From an uncultured Anaerolineae bacterium (lineage in GTDB: Bacteria; Chloroflexota; Anaerolineae; Promineifilales; Promineifilaceae): a stretch of DNA of 57,426 nucleotides. Under the pieces are notes generated by a model. It had not been told where the DNA came from. It saw nothing but the letters and a program-made list of their open reading frames with translations, and ran no database searches. The number at the start of each line of letters is the position of its first letter. Positions within the stretch are counted from its first letter, which is position 1. This document shows, one piece after another, positions 41,811 through 51,341 of the stretch. A program made the translations under genes and the position numbers. The stretch covers positions 1 to 57,426 of the forward strand of contig CALEAD010000045.1 of the NCBI GenBank assembly GCA_937943625.1. The letters are read 5' to 3'.

Positions 41811-42236
41811 ATGGACAAACAAACCCTGATTGATCACCTGAACGACGACCTGGCCAGCGAACTGAGCGCCATTATTCAATACATCACCTATGCGGCCAAG
41901 GCCACCGGCCCCTATCGCCCGCAGTTGGCGCAATTCTTCCTTACCGAAGTTGCCGATGAGCAGCTACACGCCCAATTTTTAGCGAACAAAATAGTTGCCC
42001 TGGGCGGCGAGCCAACCACCGTGCCCCATCCTGTGCCAGAGGCAAGAGACAACCGCGAGATGTTGGAAGCGGTATTGGCCGCCGAGCTGCAAGCAGGAAA
42101 AGGGTATACCCAGCGCGCCAAAGAAGCGGAAGCGTATGGCGACAAGGGACTAGTTGTGGCGCTCGAAGAGATGATACGCGACGAAATGGGGCACTCTGAA
42201 GAAACCGAGCGTATGCTGCGTGACTGGCCCTTGTAA
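41811..42236 (+). CDS. Bacterioferritin/Dps-like ferritin-fold protein
   Basis: A 141-residue four-helix bundle. Di-iron type ligands are visible in ASELSAIIQYITY, EVADEQLHAQFLANKI (ExxxxxxH region), AAELQAGKGY and EEMIRDEMGHSEETERML. It matches the bacterioferritin-like ferritin family, used for iron storage or oxidative defence. AAAAGGAG lies 8 nt before ATG 41811, and TATAAT at 41762-41767 could be its -10 box. The in-frame extension to 41703 is not needed. Confidence 0.88.
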   Translation: MDKQTLIDHLNDDLASELSAIIQYITYAAKATGPYRPQLAQFFLTEVADEQLHAQFLANKIVALGGEPTTVPHPVPEARDNREMLEAVLAAELQAGKGYTQRAKEAEAYGDKGLVVALEEMIRDEMGHSEETERMLRDWPL

Positions 42237-42285
42237 ATTCGCAGGCATGGTTTTGATGATGTCCAGAAAAACTGCCTGATACGTT

Positions 42286-42384
42286 TCAGACCGCAGACCA
42301 CAGATCACAGGCCGAGGGGAATTGTTAGCAACCAACTAATCGCGGCCAGCCGTCGGTGGTCTGCGGTCATCCGTCTGCGGTCAA
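42286..42384. repeat. Dispersed repeat copy with GCAGACCA/TGGTCTGC arms
   Basis: Left GACCGCAGACCACAGATCAC, right GCCGTCGGTGGTCTGCGGTC, then a second CGTCTGCGGTCAAATT. It lies at the convergent junction of the ferritin-like and DUF6992-like genes and overlaps the last codons of the latter. Confidence 0.7.
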
Positions 42385-42858
42385 ATTAGGCGCTGGCATC
42401 TTTCCACCCGCTGCTTTCCCATCCCCAAGCAGTCGCGCGTGCACGACGTCAAACAAGCAGAGAAACACCCCTTGTAGCACAATTCCCCACCCCTGGCCGC
42501 GCCAGCGCGCATCTTCTCTCCCTTTGTGGCGCGCCAGCAGCCAGCCCCCTAGCATGTAGCCCACGTCTAGCCCGGCGTTGAGCCATAAAATGCGCCGCAG
42601 CTTTTTTGTTTCTGCTGCCAGCGTTTCTGGCGTGTGCGCGCCTGGGTCTGCGGCGCGCCTCTCGCTACTGCGTTGACCAAAGATTGCAATCAGTAAATTG
42701 ACCAAGCCCCAGGCGGCGCTCTGTATACCGAACCCTTGTGCAAACGGGTGAGGGCGCAGTATGAGTAGCGTCCCACCAGCAATGTTGCTGATGGCCCAGG
42801 CGCGTAAGCGCCGCGTAATAAGGGTCTGATACTGCCAGATGTTCATTTCTTGCTTCAT
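42367..42858 (-). CDS. DUF6992-like membrane protein
   Basis: A 163-residue protein with four hydrophobic segments. RRLRAWAISNIAGGTLLIL, FGIQSAAWGLVNLLIAIFG and LDVGYMLGGWLLARH are the conserved-looking blocks, and GWGIVLQGVFLCLFDVVHA forms the last helix. This pattern is that of the DUF6992 family, function unknown. Its ATG overlaps the stop of the histidine kinase gene (ATGA), so the two are co-translated, and it may assist the kinase. The final codons are formed by a dispersed intergenic repeat. Confidence 0.7.
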   Translation of the reverse strand: MKQEMNIWQYQTLITRRLRAWAISNIAGGTLLILRPHPFAQGFGIQSAAWGLVNLLIAIFGQRSSERRAADPGAHTPETLAAETKKLRRILWLNAGLDVGYMLGGWLLARHKGREDARWRGQGWGIVLQGVFLCLFDVVHARLLGDGKAAGGKMPAPNLTADG

Positions 42859-45197
42859 GCCTGATTCTCCATGATGGGCAGGCGCACAATAAAAGTACTG
42901 CCCTGGCCCGGCTGCCCGTTGCTCTCAACCCAAATTACACCCCCGTGCGCTTCAGCTATCAGACGACAGTAAGTTAGCCCCAGGCCGCTGCCGCTGCGTC
43001 GCCCCGCTGCGCTGCCGAACTTGAACTTATCAAATAGGGTGGCGTGCTGGGCAGCGGGAATGCCAGGGCCGCTGTCTGTGACGCCGATGAGCAGGCTGGG
43101 GGAGGGGTGATTGGTGTCTGCTTTGACCCAGATGTGAATACGGCCGTTGTCCGGCGTAAACTTGATGGCATTATCTACCAGGTTGTATAGCAGGCGGGTT
43201 ATATACTCATGATCTACCCATAAGAGCGGTAAGTTCTGGGGCACATCCAGGCTCAGGTAAATTTGTGCCTGCTGCGCTGCAGCGGCAAACTGCGCTACCA
43301 CATCCTGCACCGGCACAATCACCGGGGTTGGTTGCAAATTGAGCGGCACTTTGCCTATTTCTAGGCGATAAATGTCGAGGAGGTCGGTGATCAGGCGCAT
43401 CATGCGTTGCCCGCTCTTCTCTGCCAGGGTGAGTGCATCAGATAGGTTATCGAGCTGCCCATTTGCCAGGTGTGAACGGCCGAGTTCCAGATTGCTGAGA
43501 ATGAGCGAGAGCGGCGCGCGCAAATCGTGCACCAGCATGTGCGTCATCTCTTCGCGCAGGCGATTTAGCTCGACCTGCTCGGTTACGTCATGCAAGACGA
43601 TGAGCCAGCCCATCACTTCCTGGCGTTCCGGATGGTAAACGGCCGTGAGCACCCGTTCCATCACATACGTTACTTCCTTTCCCAGCGCAATCTGCTTTTT
43701 CAACTGCGCCCCTTCCCCAGCCTGTAACAACCATTGGCAATCCTGTAAAAACCCTTCTGGTGTGTAGCCCAGGCGCGCCAGCAGCGTGCTGTCCTCTGTC
43801 GGCCAGCTTGCTGCCAGTTGCCCTTCTGCCTCAATGCCAATCAGTCCGACATAATTGGAAAAAGCGCGGTTTGCTGCCAGCAGTTCCCCATCCTGACCCA
43901 GCAGCAAAATCCCATCCTGCGTAGCGCGAAAAATGGAGTTTAGTTCCTGCACGCGCTGATTCAGCGAGCTGCGAATCTGGGCGTACAGCTGCGCATTCTG
44001 AATAGCCAATGCAGCCTGCGCGGCGATCATTTCTAGCAAGCGCTGGTGCGAAAGCGTGTGGACTCGCTCAAGCTTCATGGACTGCGCCGACATAACCCCT
44101 AAAATCTCTCCTCCGGCCAGAATGGGTACACCCACGTAAGAAGCGGCCAGCGGCCCAATCTGTGCAATTTGCAGCTCTGCCAGCCGTTGGGGGACCTTTT
44201 CAGGAATGAGCAAAGGTTGGTGCGTGCGTAAGATATATTCCGTCATCCCATTTTGCGGTCGGCGCGCAGGGTACGGGATTGGTTTACCTTCCCGAATAAA
44301 TAGGGGAAAGCTAATTTGCCCGGACTCCTTATCATACAACGCCACGTAGAACGTATCTACCGGCAGAAGCTGTCGCACCTGCTCATAAATGGCGTGCAGC
44401 ACTTTGTCCAATTCCAGGCTGGCCCCCAGCGCTCGCCCTACCGATTGCAAACCCTGGAACTCCTGTAGCCGCCGCGCCAATCCTTTGCTGGTGCGGTCAA
44501 GGCTGTGTGTGATCAGCGAAAAGCCCATGATCACAAGGCTAAGTGCGGCAAAGTGCACCATACCTAGCGTCAGGTAAATATCGCTGATGAACGGTACAAA
44601 AATCAGGGGAACTCCCTCGAAGAAAAGGAGGTTGGGAATTTGTTGCAGAAATGGCGTTACCTGTTCAGGCGCGAAGAGACGATAGTACACCAGGATCAGG
44701 CTATAGTTAATGGCGAGATAGACAAGGGTGAAGAACAACAGCGCCAGTAGCCAGGAAATGGTAAACACGTTGCCAGTGCGCTCTGGCTGAATGAGTAGAA
44801 ACGCCCAGGCGCCCCCAAGCATACTCAGCGTGTTGATGAAGGAATTACCGGCGGTGTGACTGAGCAGCTTTGCAGGACTAAGCGGGTGCACAATACCCAG
44901 CACACGACGGTAGCGGTGGCGCACCACTCCATGCAGCCAGGATGGGATGAAAATGACCCATGCCGTTGGCAACGCCCCCAGGGCGATGAAGGAAACGGCC
45001 GAAATTATCGGCAGTGCCGACATCACCCCCCCTTGCCAGTTAATGCCAAAAGAGAGGGAAAAGAGCACCAAACTGCTGAAGATCAGCATAGGCAGAATGA
45101 GCTCTGTGCTAATTGGCGCCAACCAGCTTTGCCGGATTAGCAGCGCCAGTGTGAGTAAGCTGGCAAACAGTGGTAGAGCGATGTTTCTCTTTGCCAT
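42855..45197 (-). CDS. Hybrid-input sensor histidine kinase (TM-GAF-PAS)
   Basis: A protein of about 780 residues. The N-terminal third has about eight membrane helices. A GAF domain follows (LGASLELDKVLHAIYEQV to AQAALAIQNAQLY), then a PAS domain (ATQDGILLLGQDGELLAANRA). HisKA has the phospho-acceptor in LVHDLRAPLSLILSN. HATPase_c has N-box LLYNLVDNAIKFTP, G1 TDSGPGIP and G2 GSGLGLTYCRL. No receiver domain or adjacent regulator is present, so it is an orphan kinase. The start is uncertain: ATG 45197 (MAKRN) and ATG 45212 are both possible and neither has a strong ribosome-binding site. Confidence 0.9.
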   Translation of the reverse strand: MAKRNIALPLFASLLTLALLIRQSWLAPISTELILPMLIFSSLVLFSLSFGINWQGGVMSALPIISAVSFIALGALPTAWVIFIPSWLHGVVRHRYRRVLGIVHPLSPAKLLSHTAGNSFINTLSMLGGAWAFLLIQPERTGNVFTISWLLALLFFTLVYLAINYSLILVYYRLFAPEQVTPFLQQIPNLLFFEGVPLIFVPFISDIYLTLGMVHFAALSLVIMGFSLITHSLDRTSKGLARRLQEFQGLQSVGRALGASLELDKVLHAIYEQVRQLLPVDTFYVALYDKESGQISFPLFIREGKPIPYPARRPQNGMTEYILRTHQPLLIPEKVPQRLAELQIAQIGPLAASYVGVPILAGGEILGVMSAQSMKLERVHTLSHQRLLEMIAAQAALAIQNAQLYAQIRSSLNQRVQELNSIFRATQDGILLLGQDGELLAANRAFSNYVGLIGIEAEGQLAASWPTEDSTLLARLGYTPEGFLQDCQWLLQAGEGAQLKKQIALGKEVTYVMERVLTAVYHPERQEVMGWLIVLHDVTEQVELNRLREEMTHMLVHDLRAPLSLILSNLELGRSHLANGQLDNLSDALTLAEKSGQRMMRLITDLLDIYRLEIGKVPLNLQPTPVIVPVQDVVAQFAAAAQQAQIYLSLDVPQNLPLLWVDHEYITRLLYNLVDNAIKFTPDNGRIHIWVKADTNHPSPSLLIGVTDSGPGIPAAQHATLFDKFKFGSAAGRRSGSGLGLTYCRLIAEAHGGVIWVESNGQPGQGSTFIVRLPIMENQA

Positions 45198-45474
45198 CGG
45201 GGAATACCCCATGGCACATGGCAGACACGCAACACCTTGTGCCGACTGTGCCAACTTGGCGTACAATTTACACGTTTAGGCCTAGTTCAACGCATCTTTA
45301 CAAATTTGGCCGCCAACGTCCGATGATAGACCATTAGGTACCCCCACAGGTATGGTCAGACGTTGGTGGTTGGAAAATGTTAGAGATGATTTCAGGGCGT
45401 TATCAGTGATGCAATGCGCTTAAAATGTGCCCCAAACCAACACAGTTTACCCAAGAGCCATTCATTAGGAAGGT

Positions 45475-47685
45475 ATGAGTAATACACTGAACCCCAATAT
45501 TCCTACGGCTGAATTATCCCGTTTAATGACCAAAGCGGCAAGCAAAATGAGCCGATATCAGCTGCGGCTGCTGACGCCTCAGCTTTTGCTGCGTATTTTC
45601 CTCGAAGATACAGACGCGACCGCTTACCAGATTCTGCAACGGTTACAGAAAAAGCGCGGCTTTAATATGTCTGAGCTGGTTAGTCGCGTGGAGATGATGG
45701 CGCAAAATGCAAAGGGCAAGGACGCGAAGTTTAACTTTACTGATGACTTTGGCAAAGATATTCCCCTGGCGGAAGAGATGCTGGTTGTCATGGATGAGGG
45801 GCTGACGATTGCCCAATCCCGCGATGAGCTGAAAGTGCACAGTGGCCACGCGCTGGCTGCCATGGCGCAGCCCAATGTGACGACCTATGGGGTGCTACAA
45901 CGGTTGGGCATTACGATGGCGGCCGTTTTGGAAGAATTGGGCGACGCTTCCCCTGGTGGTGCGCTGATTATTCATGATTTTGTGGATGAGGCGCAAAAAG
46001 GGCAGGCGCGTGCGCTCTACTACCGGGAAGCGTTGCTGCATGAGCTGATCAGCCTGCTGGCGCTGCGCCAGCGGCGGCACGTGATCTTGGTGGGACCAGA
46101 AGGGGCGGGAAAACGCTCCCTGGCTTACGCGCTGGCGCTGTTGCTGGCGGAGGGTAAGGGCCCGGCTGGTCTGCGCTCGGTGGTGCAGATGAATGAGGCG
46201 GCGCTGTTGGAGAATCCGCTGGCGGCGGTGCGCGCCGGTTTGCGCCGTGCCAGTGGCGGTGTTTTGCTGGTTCCCGACATTGAGCGTTTTTTTGCTAACC
46301 GCTTGCGGGCGCGGTTCCCGGAGCAGGTAAATCGGGAGATTCAAAAGGCGGTGCTGGGGGATGAACAGGTGATTATTGGCACGACGACGCCGGGCGAGTA
46401 CAGCTTACTGAGTCAGGAGGCGCTGGTGCGGCAGCAGATGAATCGCCTGGATGTGCCGCCGGCCACGCGCGAAGAAGCGGTGGCGATGTTGGCGCTGCAC
46501 AAGGGGGCGCTGGCGGAGGAGTATGGCGTGGAGGTGCTGGATGAGGCGCTGCAAACGGCCGTTTCCCTGGCCAGTCAATATATCAAAACCACCTCCCTGC
46601 CGGCCTCGGCGGTGCAGCTGGTGCACCGCGCCTGTGCCTTGGTGCGCATGGTTACACAGCAGCACATTCCCTCTTTGCCCCACGTCAGCGGCGACGGCCG
46701 TTTAGACAGCGAAGACATCACCGTTGCCCTCAGCCAGATCACAAAAATCCCGCTCACCAAGCTGACAGAAGATGAGCAGAGCAAATACGCCAACATGGTC
46801 GAACACCTGCACCAGCGCATTATCGGCCAGGAAGAGGCCGTCATCGCCGTCAGTCGTGCGGTAAAGACGGCGCGCGTAGGCCTGCGCAGCCCCAAACGGC
46901 CGATCGGCTCTTTCCTCTTCCTCGGCCCCAGCGGCGTTGGCAAATCGGAGCTGGCCAAGGCACTGGCAGAATTCATGTTTGGTCGCGAAGAGGCCATGAT
47001 CACCCTGGACATGACCGAATATCAGGAAGAAGCCAGCCTCAACCGCTTGATTGGCGCGCCTCCTGGCTACGTCGGTTTTGAGGGAGGCGGCCAGTTAACT
47101 GACTTTGTGCGCCAAAACCCGTACACGGTGGTGTTGTTTGACGAAATTGAAAAAGCGCATGCGCGTGTGCTGGATGTGCTGCTGCAAGTGATGGACGAGG
47201 GGCGCCTGACCGACAGCAAAGGGCAGGTGGCTACCTTTAGCGAAACGGTGATCATCATGACCAGTAACCTGGGTGCCAGGCACATGCTGGTTCCTGTCAT
47301 TGGCGAGGCGGAGCGCGCCCTGGTCATGCAGGATGTGCGCCGCTTCTTGCGCCCGGAATTCCTCAATCGCATTGACGACGTAATTCTCTTTCATCAGCTG
47401 ACACCGCCGCAGTTGGCGCGCATTCTTGATTTGCTGCTGCGCAGCGAAGTGAAGCTGGCGGCTACCCGGGGCATTCAGTTACAGCTAACGGACGCAGCCA
47501 GGAGTTGGTTGTTGGCGCAGAATGATCAGCCAGAGTTTGGCGCACGGCCGTTGCGCCGCATTATTGCCCGTCACCTGCGCGAACCATTGGCCAATTTCTT
47601 GCTCAGCCAGGGGCAGGGCAAGGCGCAGCGCCAGATTACTGTGGATGCAAATCAGCAAGGACTGCTGTTTCAGATGGTTGGATAG
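45475..47685 (+). CDS. Clp/Hsp100-like AAA+ protein with degenerate first ATPase
   Basis: A 736-residue tandem AAA+ protein. Residues 1-180 form an N-terminal region only loosely like a Clp N-domain. D1 (about 190-400) has Walker A GPEGAGKRSLAYAL, but the Walker B region reads GVLLVPDIERFF, without the usual DE pair. D2 (about 440-735) is complete: Walker A GPSGVGKSELAKAL, pore loop PPGYVGFEGGG, Walker B TVVLFDEIEKAH, sensor 1 IIMTSNLGA and FGARPLRRIIARHLREPLA as sensor 2. There is no coiled-coil middle domain as in ClpB. The start follows GGAAGG. Probably an unfoldase whose D1 is structural. Confidence 0.88.
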   Translation: MSNTLNPNIPTAELSRLMTKAASKMSRYQLRLLTPQLLLRIFLEDTDATAYQILQRLQKKRGFNMSELVSRVEMMAQNAKGKDAKFNFTDDFGKDIPLAEEMLVVMDEGLTIAQSRDELKVHSGHALAAMAQPNVTTYGVLQRLGITMAAVLEELGDASPGGALIIHDFVDEAQKGQARALYYREALLHELISLLALRQRRHVILVGPEGAGKRSLAYALALLLAEGKGPAGLRSVVQMNEAALLENPLAAVRAGLRRASGGVLLVPDIERFFANRLRARFPEQVNREIQKAVLGDEQVIIGTTTPGEYSLLSQEALVRQQMNRLDVPPATREEAVAMLALHKGALAEEYGVEVLDEALQTAVSLASQYIKTTSLPASAVQLVHRACALVRMVTQQHIPSLPHVSGDGRLDSEDITVALSQITKIPLTKLTEDEQSKYANMVEHLHQRIIGQEEAVIAVSRAVKTARVGLRSPKRPIGSFLFLGPSGVGKSELAKALAEFMFGREEAMITLDMTEYQEEASLNRLIGAPPGYVGFEGGGQLTDFVRQNPYTVVLFDEIEKAHARVLDVLLQVMDEGRLTDSKGQVATFSETVIIMTSNLGARHMLVPVIGEAERALVMQDVRRFLRPEFLNRIDDVILFHQLTPPQLARILDLLLRSEVKLAATRGIQLQLTDAARSWLLAQNDQPEFGARPLRRIIARHLREPLANFLLSQGQGKAQRQITVDANQQGLLFQMVG

Positions 47686-47719
47686 GTCTGGGCAAAATCA
47701 TGTCTGGCAGGAGCAAAGT

Positions 47720-47842
47720 ATGAGAAAAACCAGACAATTCAATGCGGCAACTGGCCTATACCAGTGTGCCGCCGCAGCAGACACGTGCTCGGATGGGTAT
47801 TGTTACCTGAACCAGCTCATAGACGTGCTTGTTTGGTGGTGA
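47720..47842 (+). CDS. Possible 40-residue Cys-containing peptide
   Basis: ATG 47720 has a GGAG site 6 nt upstream and lies 35 nt after the AAA+ gene in the same direction. The 40-residue product has three cysteines (QCAAAADTCSDGYC) and ends in VLVWW. It is not a known family to me. The good initiation site and position are the only support; it may be chance. Confidence 0.3.
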   Translation: MRKTRQFNAATGLYQCAAAADTCSDGYCYLNQLIDVLVWW

Positions 47843-47886
47843 CGCTGGCGCTGATTGCCGATTTGGCGCAGAAGCCAACCATCCAA

Positions 47887-49092
47887 CTAACCAATCTCTT
47901 CCTTCCCTTCCCGGTAAACGTGCTCCCGTGCAAACCAGCCCCGCTGCCGCGCCAGCAGCAACAGCGCCACAGCTAGCCCACAAACGGCCGTTAGCCCCCC
48001 AAAAAGCGTTTCCGGCCCCCAGCGCTCATACACCACGCCGCTCACCGTCGTCGAAAGCAGCGGCGCCAGCCCCACCACGCACGCCGAAAACAGCGTCTGC
48101 GCCGTCGCCGACCACATTTCTGGCGCGCGCGCGTCAATCAGCCGCACCGTGACCACAAAAAAGAGGCCATACCCCACCCCTTTCAGCGTATTTGCCAACA
48201 GCAGCGTCAGCGGCGACCAGGCCAGGGCAAAGCCCAGCAGCGCGACCCCCACCGCCACGTAAGCCAACAACAGCGCATTCACCCCGCGCAGCCGCTGCAT
48301 CAGGTGATCGCTGGCGCGCATCACTGGCACTTCCGCCAGCGCTGACAGGCCAAAGAACAGCCCCACGTGCGTCTCGTTCCCGCCCAGGCCAACGATATAG
48401 ACGCCGCCAAAGACAAAAGTGCCATACAGCGCCATGCCCAGCAGAACCGCCCCCGCGTACAGCGCCAGCAGGCCGGGGTCTCTGGCCAGCACGCGCGGCG
48501 AGTGCGTGGGCGCGTGTGCAACCGCGCCCGCCGGCTCCATGTAGCGCAGCAAATACAGCACCGGCAGCACCGCCACAGCCGCCGTGGCAAACATAGGTGT
48601 ATACCCCCAGCGCCGCCACAACATGCCCCCACCGATAGCCACGCTGGCAAAGCCCAGCGACCCCCACAGGCGCATACCGCCATAATTCAGCCGGTGGCGG
48701 CTGGCCATGCGCGCAATCAGGCTGTCGCTGATGGGTGCGGTTGGGCTGCGAATGGCCGCCTCCAGCAGCACCAGCAGAAAAACGCCCCCAAAGCCCGCCG
48801 CCAGCGGATAAAAAGGCAAAATGATCGCCCACCCCAGCAGACCCAGGCGCAACAACGGCCGTCGCCAGCCGCGCCGGTCCGCCAGCGAGGATAACGGCGG
48901 TGCTGCCAGCAGCGCAAACAGGGGGAAAATGGCGGCAACAATGCCCAACTGTGTCGCCGTCAGCCCCAGTTCCGCCAGGTAGACATTAAAAAACGGGGCG
49001 TAAAAGGCAACCATAGACCAGAAGAACCAGTAGTAAGCAGCGCCGAGGAGGGCAGGGGAGGGTGCAAACGCGCGCGTTGAGGACGTAGGCAT
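47887..49092 (-). CDS. MFS_1-like transporter
   Basis: A 401-residue major facilitator with 12 helices, of the MFS_1_like (PF12832, LacY/nucleoside-symporter-like) type. AAYYWFFWSMVAFYAPFFNVYL is the signature first helix. Motif A appears as LSSLADRRGWRRPLL, and SDSLIARMASRHRLNYGGMRLWGSLGFA is conserved in the group. The start is ATG 49092; the frame extends to 49146 without better signals. Substrate unknown. Confidence 0.9.
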   Translation of the reverse strand: MPTSSTRAFAPSPALLGAAYYWFFWSMVAFYAPFFNVYLAELGLTATQLGIVAAIFPLFALLAAPPLSSLADRRGWRRPLLRLGLLGWAIILPFYPLAAGFGGVFLLVLLEAAIRSPTAPISDSLIARMASRHRLNYGGMRLWGSLGFASVAIGGGMLWRRWGYTPMFATAAVAVLPVLYLLRYMEPAGAVAHAPTHSPRVLARDPGLLALYAGAVLLGMALYGTFVFGGVYIVGLGGNETHVGLFFGLSALAEVPVMRASDHLMQRLRGVNALLLAYVAVGVALLGFALAWSPLTLLLANTLKGVGYGLFFVVTVRLIDARAPEMWSATAQTLFSACVVGLAPLLSTTVSGVVYERWGPETLFGGLTAVCGLAVALLLLARQRGWFAREHVYREGKEEIG

Positions 49093-49155
49093 AATGATGT
49101 GGGATAATAGCCCTGATTGCGCCGATTGCAAACAGTTTCGTAGCACGGTTGTTGT

Positions 49156-49267
49156 CGCTTTGTAGTGCCCGCTTCAGCGGGCAAAGCGGCGATATCTGCC
49201 ATCACAAACACCGCTTTGTAGTGCCCGCTTCAGCGGGCAAAGCGGCGATATCTGCCATCACAAACAC
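49156..49267. repeat. Two perfect 56-bp tandem repeats with internal hairpins
   Basis: Unit 49156-49211 is repeated at 49212-49267. Each contains the 16-bp palindrome GCCCGCTTCAGCGGGC, extended by outer arms CGCTTTG / CAAAGCG. It lies in the 457-nt gap between the MFS gene and the NB-ARC pseudogene. Confidence 0.9.
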
Positions 49268-49549
49268 GTTTGCTTTCGCCAAGACATATGGTACGATTAG
49301 CCGCAACCCAGGAGTGTTGCCGACCAGCCAGCAAACCGCGCCCCCACTCCACTCTATGGAAGAAGCAACCAAGGCCCAACGCCCCATCTTGATATCGTTC
49401 ACAGTATTCTGGCGAAATACCTGACACATCTTTCTCCCCGACGGCGGTCATACCCTGGAAGCAGAATAGCGCCCTGCTGTCCGCTGTCCACCGTCAGGTT
49501 ATCAAAACGCCTGGGCCCACGCCCCAACCGGCTATCCTGGAGCAAACCC
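49268..49549. other. Gap before the NB-ARC pseudogene
   Basis: No credible gene. Short ORFs on both strands overlap the tandem repeats or lack start signals. A GGAG lies before the pseudogene ATG at 49550. Confidence 0.5.
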
Positions 49550-51341
49550 ATGCCCGACCCCAACTCTTCCTCCCAGTTCAGCAATAATCTCTACCTCCAT
49601 TCTGCCCACGCCCAAAGCGGCGGCGTAGCTACGGTGGTCAACAACGTCTTCGCCCGCAACCTGCCCCTTGAGTGGCAGGGGCCGCCAGCCCTGGCCATAG
49701 ACAGGCGCCACCTGGTGACCCGTAGCCAGGAGATGGCGCAGGTGCGCGCCGCCCTGGCCCAGGAAGGCAGCGTGGCCATCACTGGCCAGAGCAGTTTTGT
49801 GACCGTGCAAGGCATGGCCGGGGCGGGCAAGAGCGTGCTGGCGTAGATGCTGGCCCTGGAAGTGCGCGACCGCTACCCAGACGGCGTGATCTGGGAGGAG
49901 CTGGGCCCGGACTTCACCAGCCCGGAGCAGGCCCAGGTTCCGCTGAGTAAATGGGCCAGCTACGCCACCGGCTTCTTCGGCCTGCCGGAAAACGTCAACC
50001 GCGTCTTCTGCTTCGAGCCGGACGGGGTGCGTTATCTTCTCTCCGCCCACCCGCGCCTGCTGGTGGTGTTGGACAACGTCTGGTCGTTGGCCGCCATCCA
50101 GCTGCTGCGCCAGGCGTTGCCCCCGGCGCGTACCTGCTCATCACCACCCGTTCCCAGGAGATCGCCTGCGGGCTGGGTGGTGGGCAGGTAGAGGTGGACC
50201 GGTTGAGCGAAAGCGAAGCCCTGGACCTGTTCGCGCTGCGCCTGGGCCTTTGCCCTGATGGCGGGAATTGACCGCCACGCCCTGGGGTTGGACGTGGCCC
50301 TGGGGGTGTTGCAGCCGGAGGGGGGCCAGGACCGGGCCGAGTGGCAGGCCGCCGCCCACCGCCTGCTGCAGGCCATCCGCGCCGGGGACCTGGGCGACCT
50401 GACCCAGGCCGACGACGTCAGCCGCAACGTGCAGGTGGTGCTGCTCTACAGCGTGCGCGCGCAGGACGGGGAGAGCCAACGCCGCTTCCGCTGGCTAGGC
50501 GCGTTTGCGGCCGCGGCCCCCTTCACCACGCCGGAGGCCGCCGCAGCCTGGGGTTGTGACGAGGAGGGCGCGCGGGCGGACGCTGATGGCCTTTGTCAAC
50601 GCCGCCCTGCTGGAGCGGGTCACGGAGCAGAGCGCAAACGGGCAGGCGGTGAACCGGGGCTGGCGCCAGCACAGCCTGCTGCGGGGCGTGGCCCTGGACT
50701 ACGCGACGACCCAGAACAACCGGGCGGCCCTGCTGCGTGCTTTGGCTAGCTTGCCCGGCGAAGACCGGGAGGCGCGGCTGCGCCAGGCCCTGCGTAGCGC
50801 AGCCGAAGCCGTGGTGTTATTTGAACAGTTCCAGCACGTCCAGTATCTAGAAATTGGCCGGCGCGTGTTATCCGACCTTCGCCGGGCGTGCGGTACGGAT
50901 TTCGCCAGCCTGTGGGCCGAAGCAGGCCTGGGCGAACCGCTAGATTGATTCGACGCGGAACAACCGGAGCCCGCTTCGGGTGTAGCCATGCCTGCCGGAC
51001 GACTTCAGGCCTATGTAACCCGGCTGCAGGCTGCGGACGCGGAACGACCCTAGGTGGCGGAATGGCAGGAGGTCACGGCCCTGGGCGAGGCGCTGCTGGC
51101 CGAAGAGGGCTGCGGGGGGCAGGGCGTGGATTGGGCCGCGTTGGCCGCGCTCGAGCGGGCCATCGCGCTGCAGCCCGATTTTGCCATGTGACGGCGCAAC
51201 CAGGCGGGCACGCTGATTGATCTGGGCCGGCTGGACGAGGCGGCGGCGACCATCGAGGCGGCCCGGACGCTGGAGCCGGACGCGCCGCGGCTGGCGCATT
51301 TGGAGGCGCAGTTGGTTGCGGTGCGACATGCCGGGGGGTGA
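49550..51341 (+). pseudogene. Decayed NB-ARC (STAND) ATPase with TPR tail
   Basis: The N-terminal 98 codons include FVTVQGMAGAGKSVLA (Walker A) and stop at a TAG (49844-49846), where a CAG glutamine codon is likely ancestral. The same frame resumes with MLALEVRDRYPDGVIWEELG and LLVVLDNVWS (Walker B). A frameshift near 50130 leads to GAYLLITTRSQEIA in a second frame, and further shifts near 50260 and 50600 are needed to follow the winged-helix-like and helical parts. From about 51056 a TPR-like segment is interrupted by TGA (51188) and resumes with LIDLGRLDEAAATIEAARTLEPD. At least five disruptions are visible. It was probably a bacterial NLR-like regulator or defence ATPase. Confidence 0.8.

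Noticed and set aside
48134..48832. 232-codon minus-strand ORF overlapping the MFS gene in another frame
   Set aside because: Gly/Arg/Ala-rich shadow; the true frame has 12 helices and MFS motifs.
49156..49267. Possible CRISPR or attachment duplication
   Set aside because: Only two abutting 56-bp copies, no spacers, no integrase or tRNA nearby.
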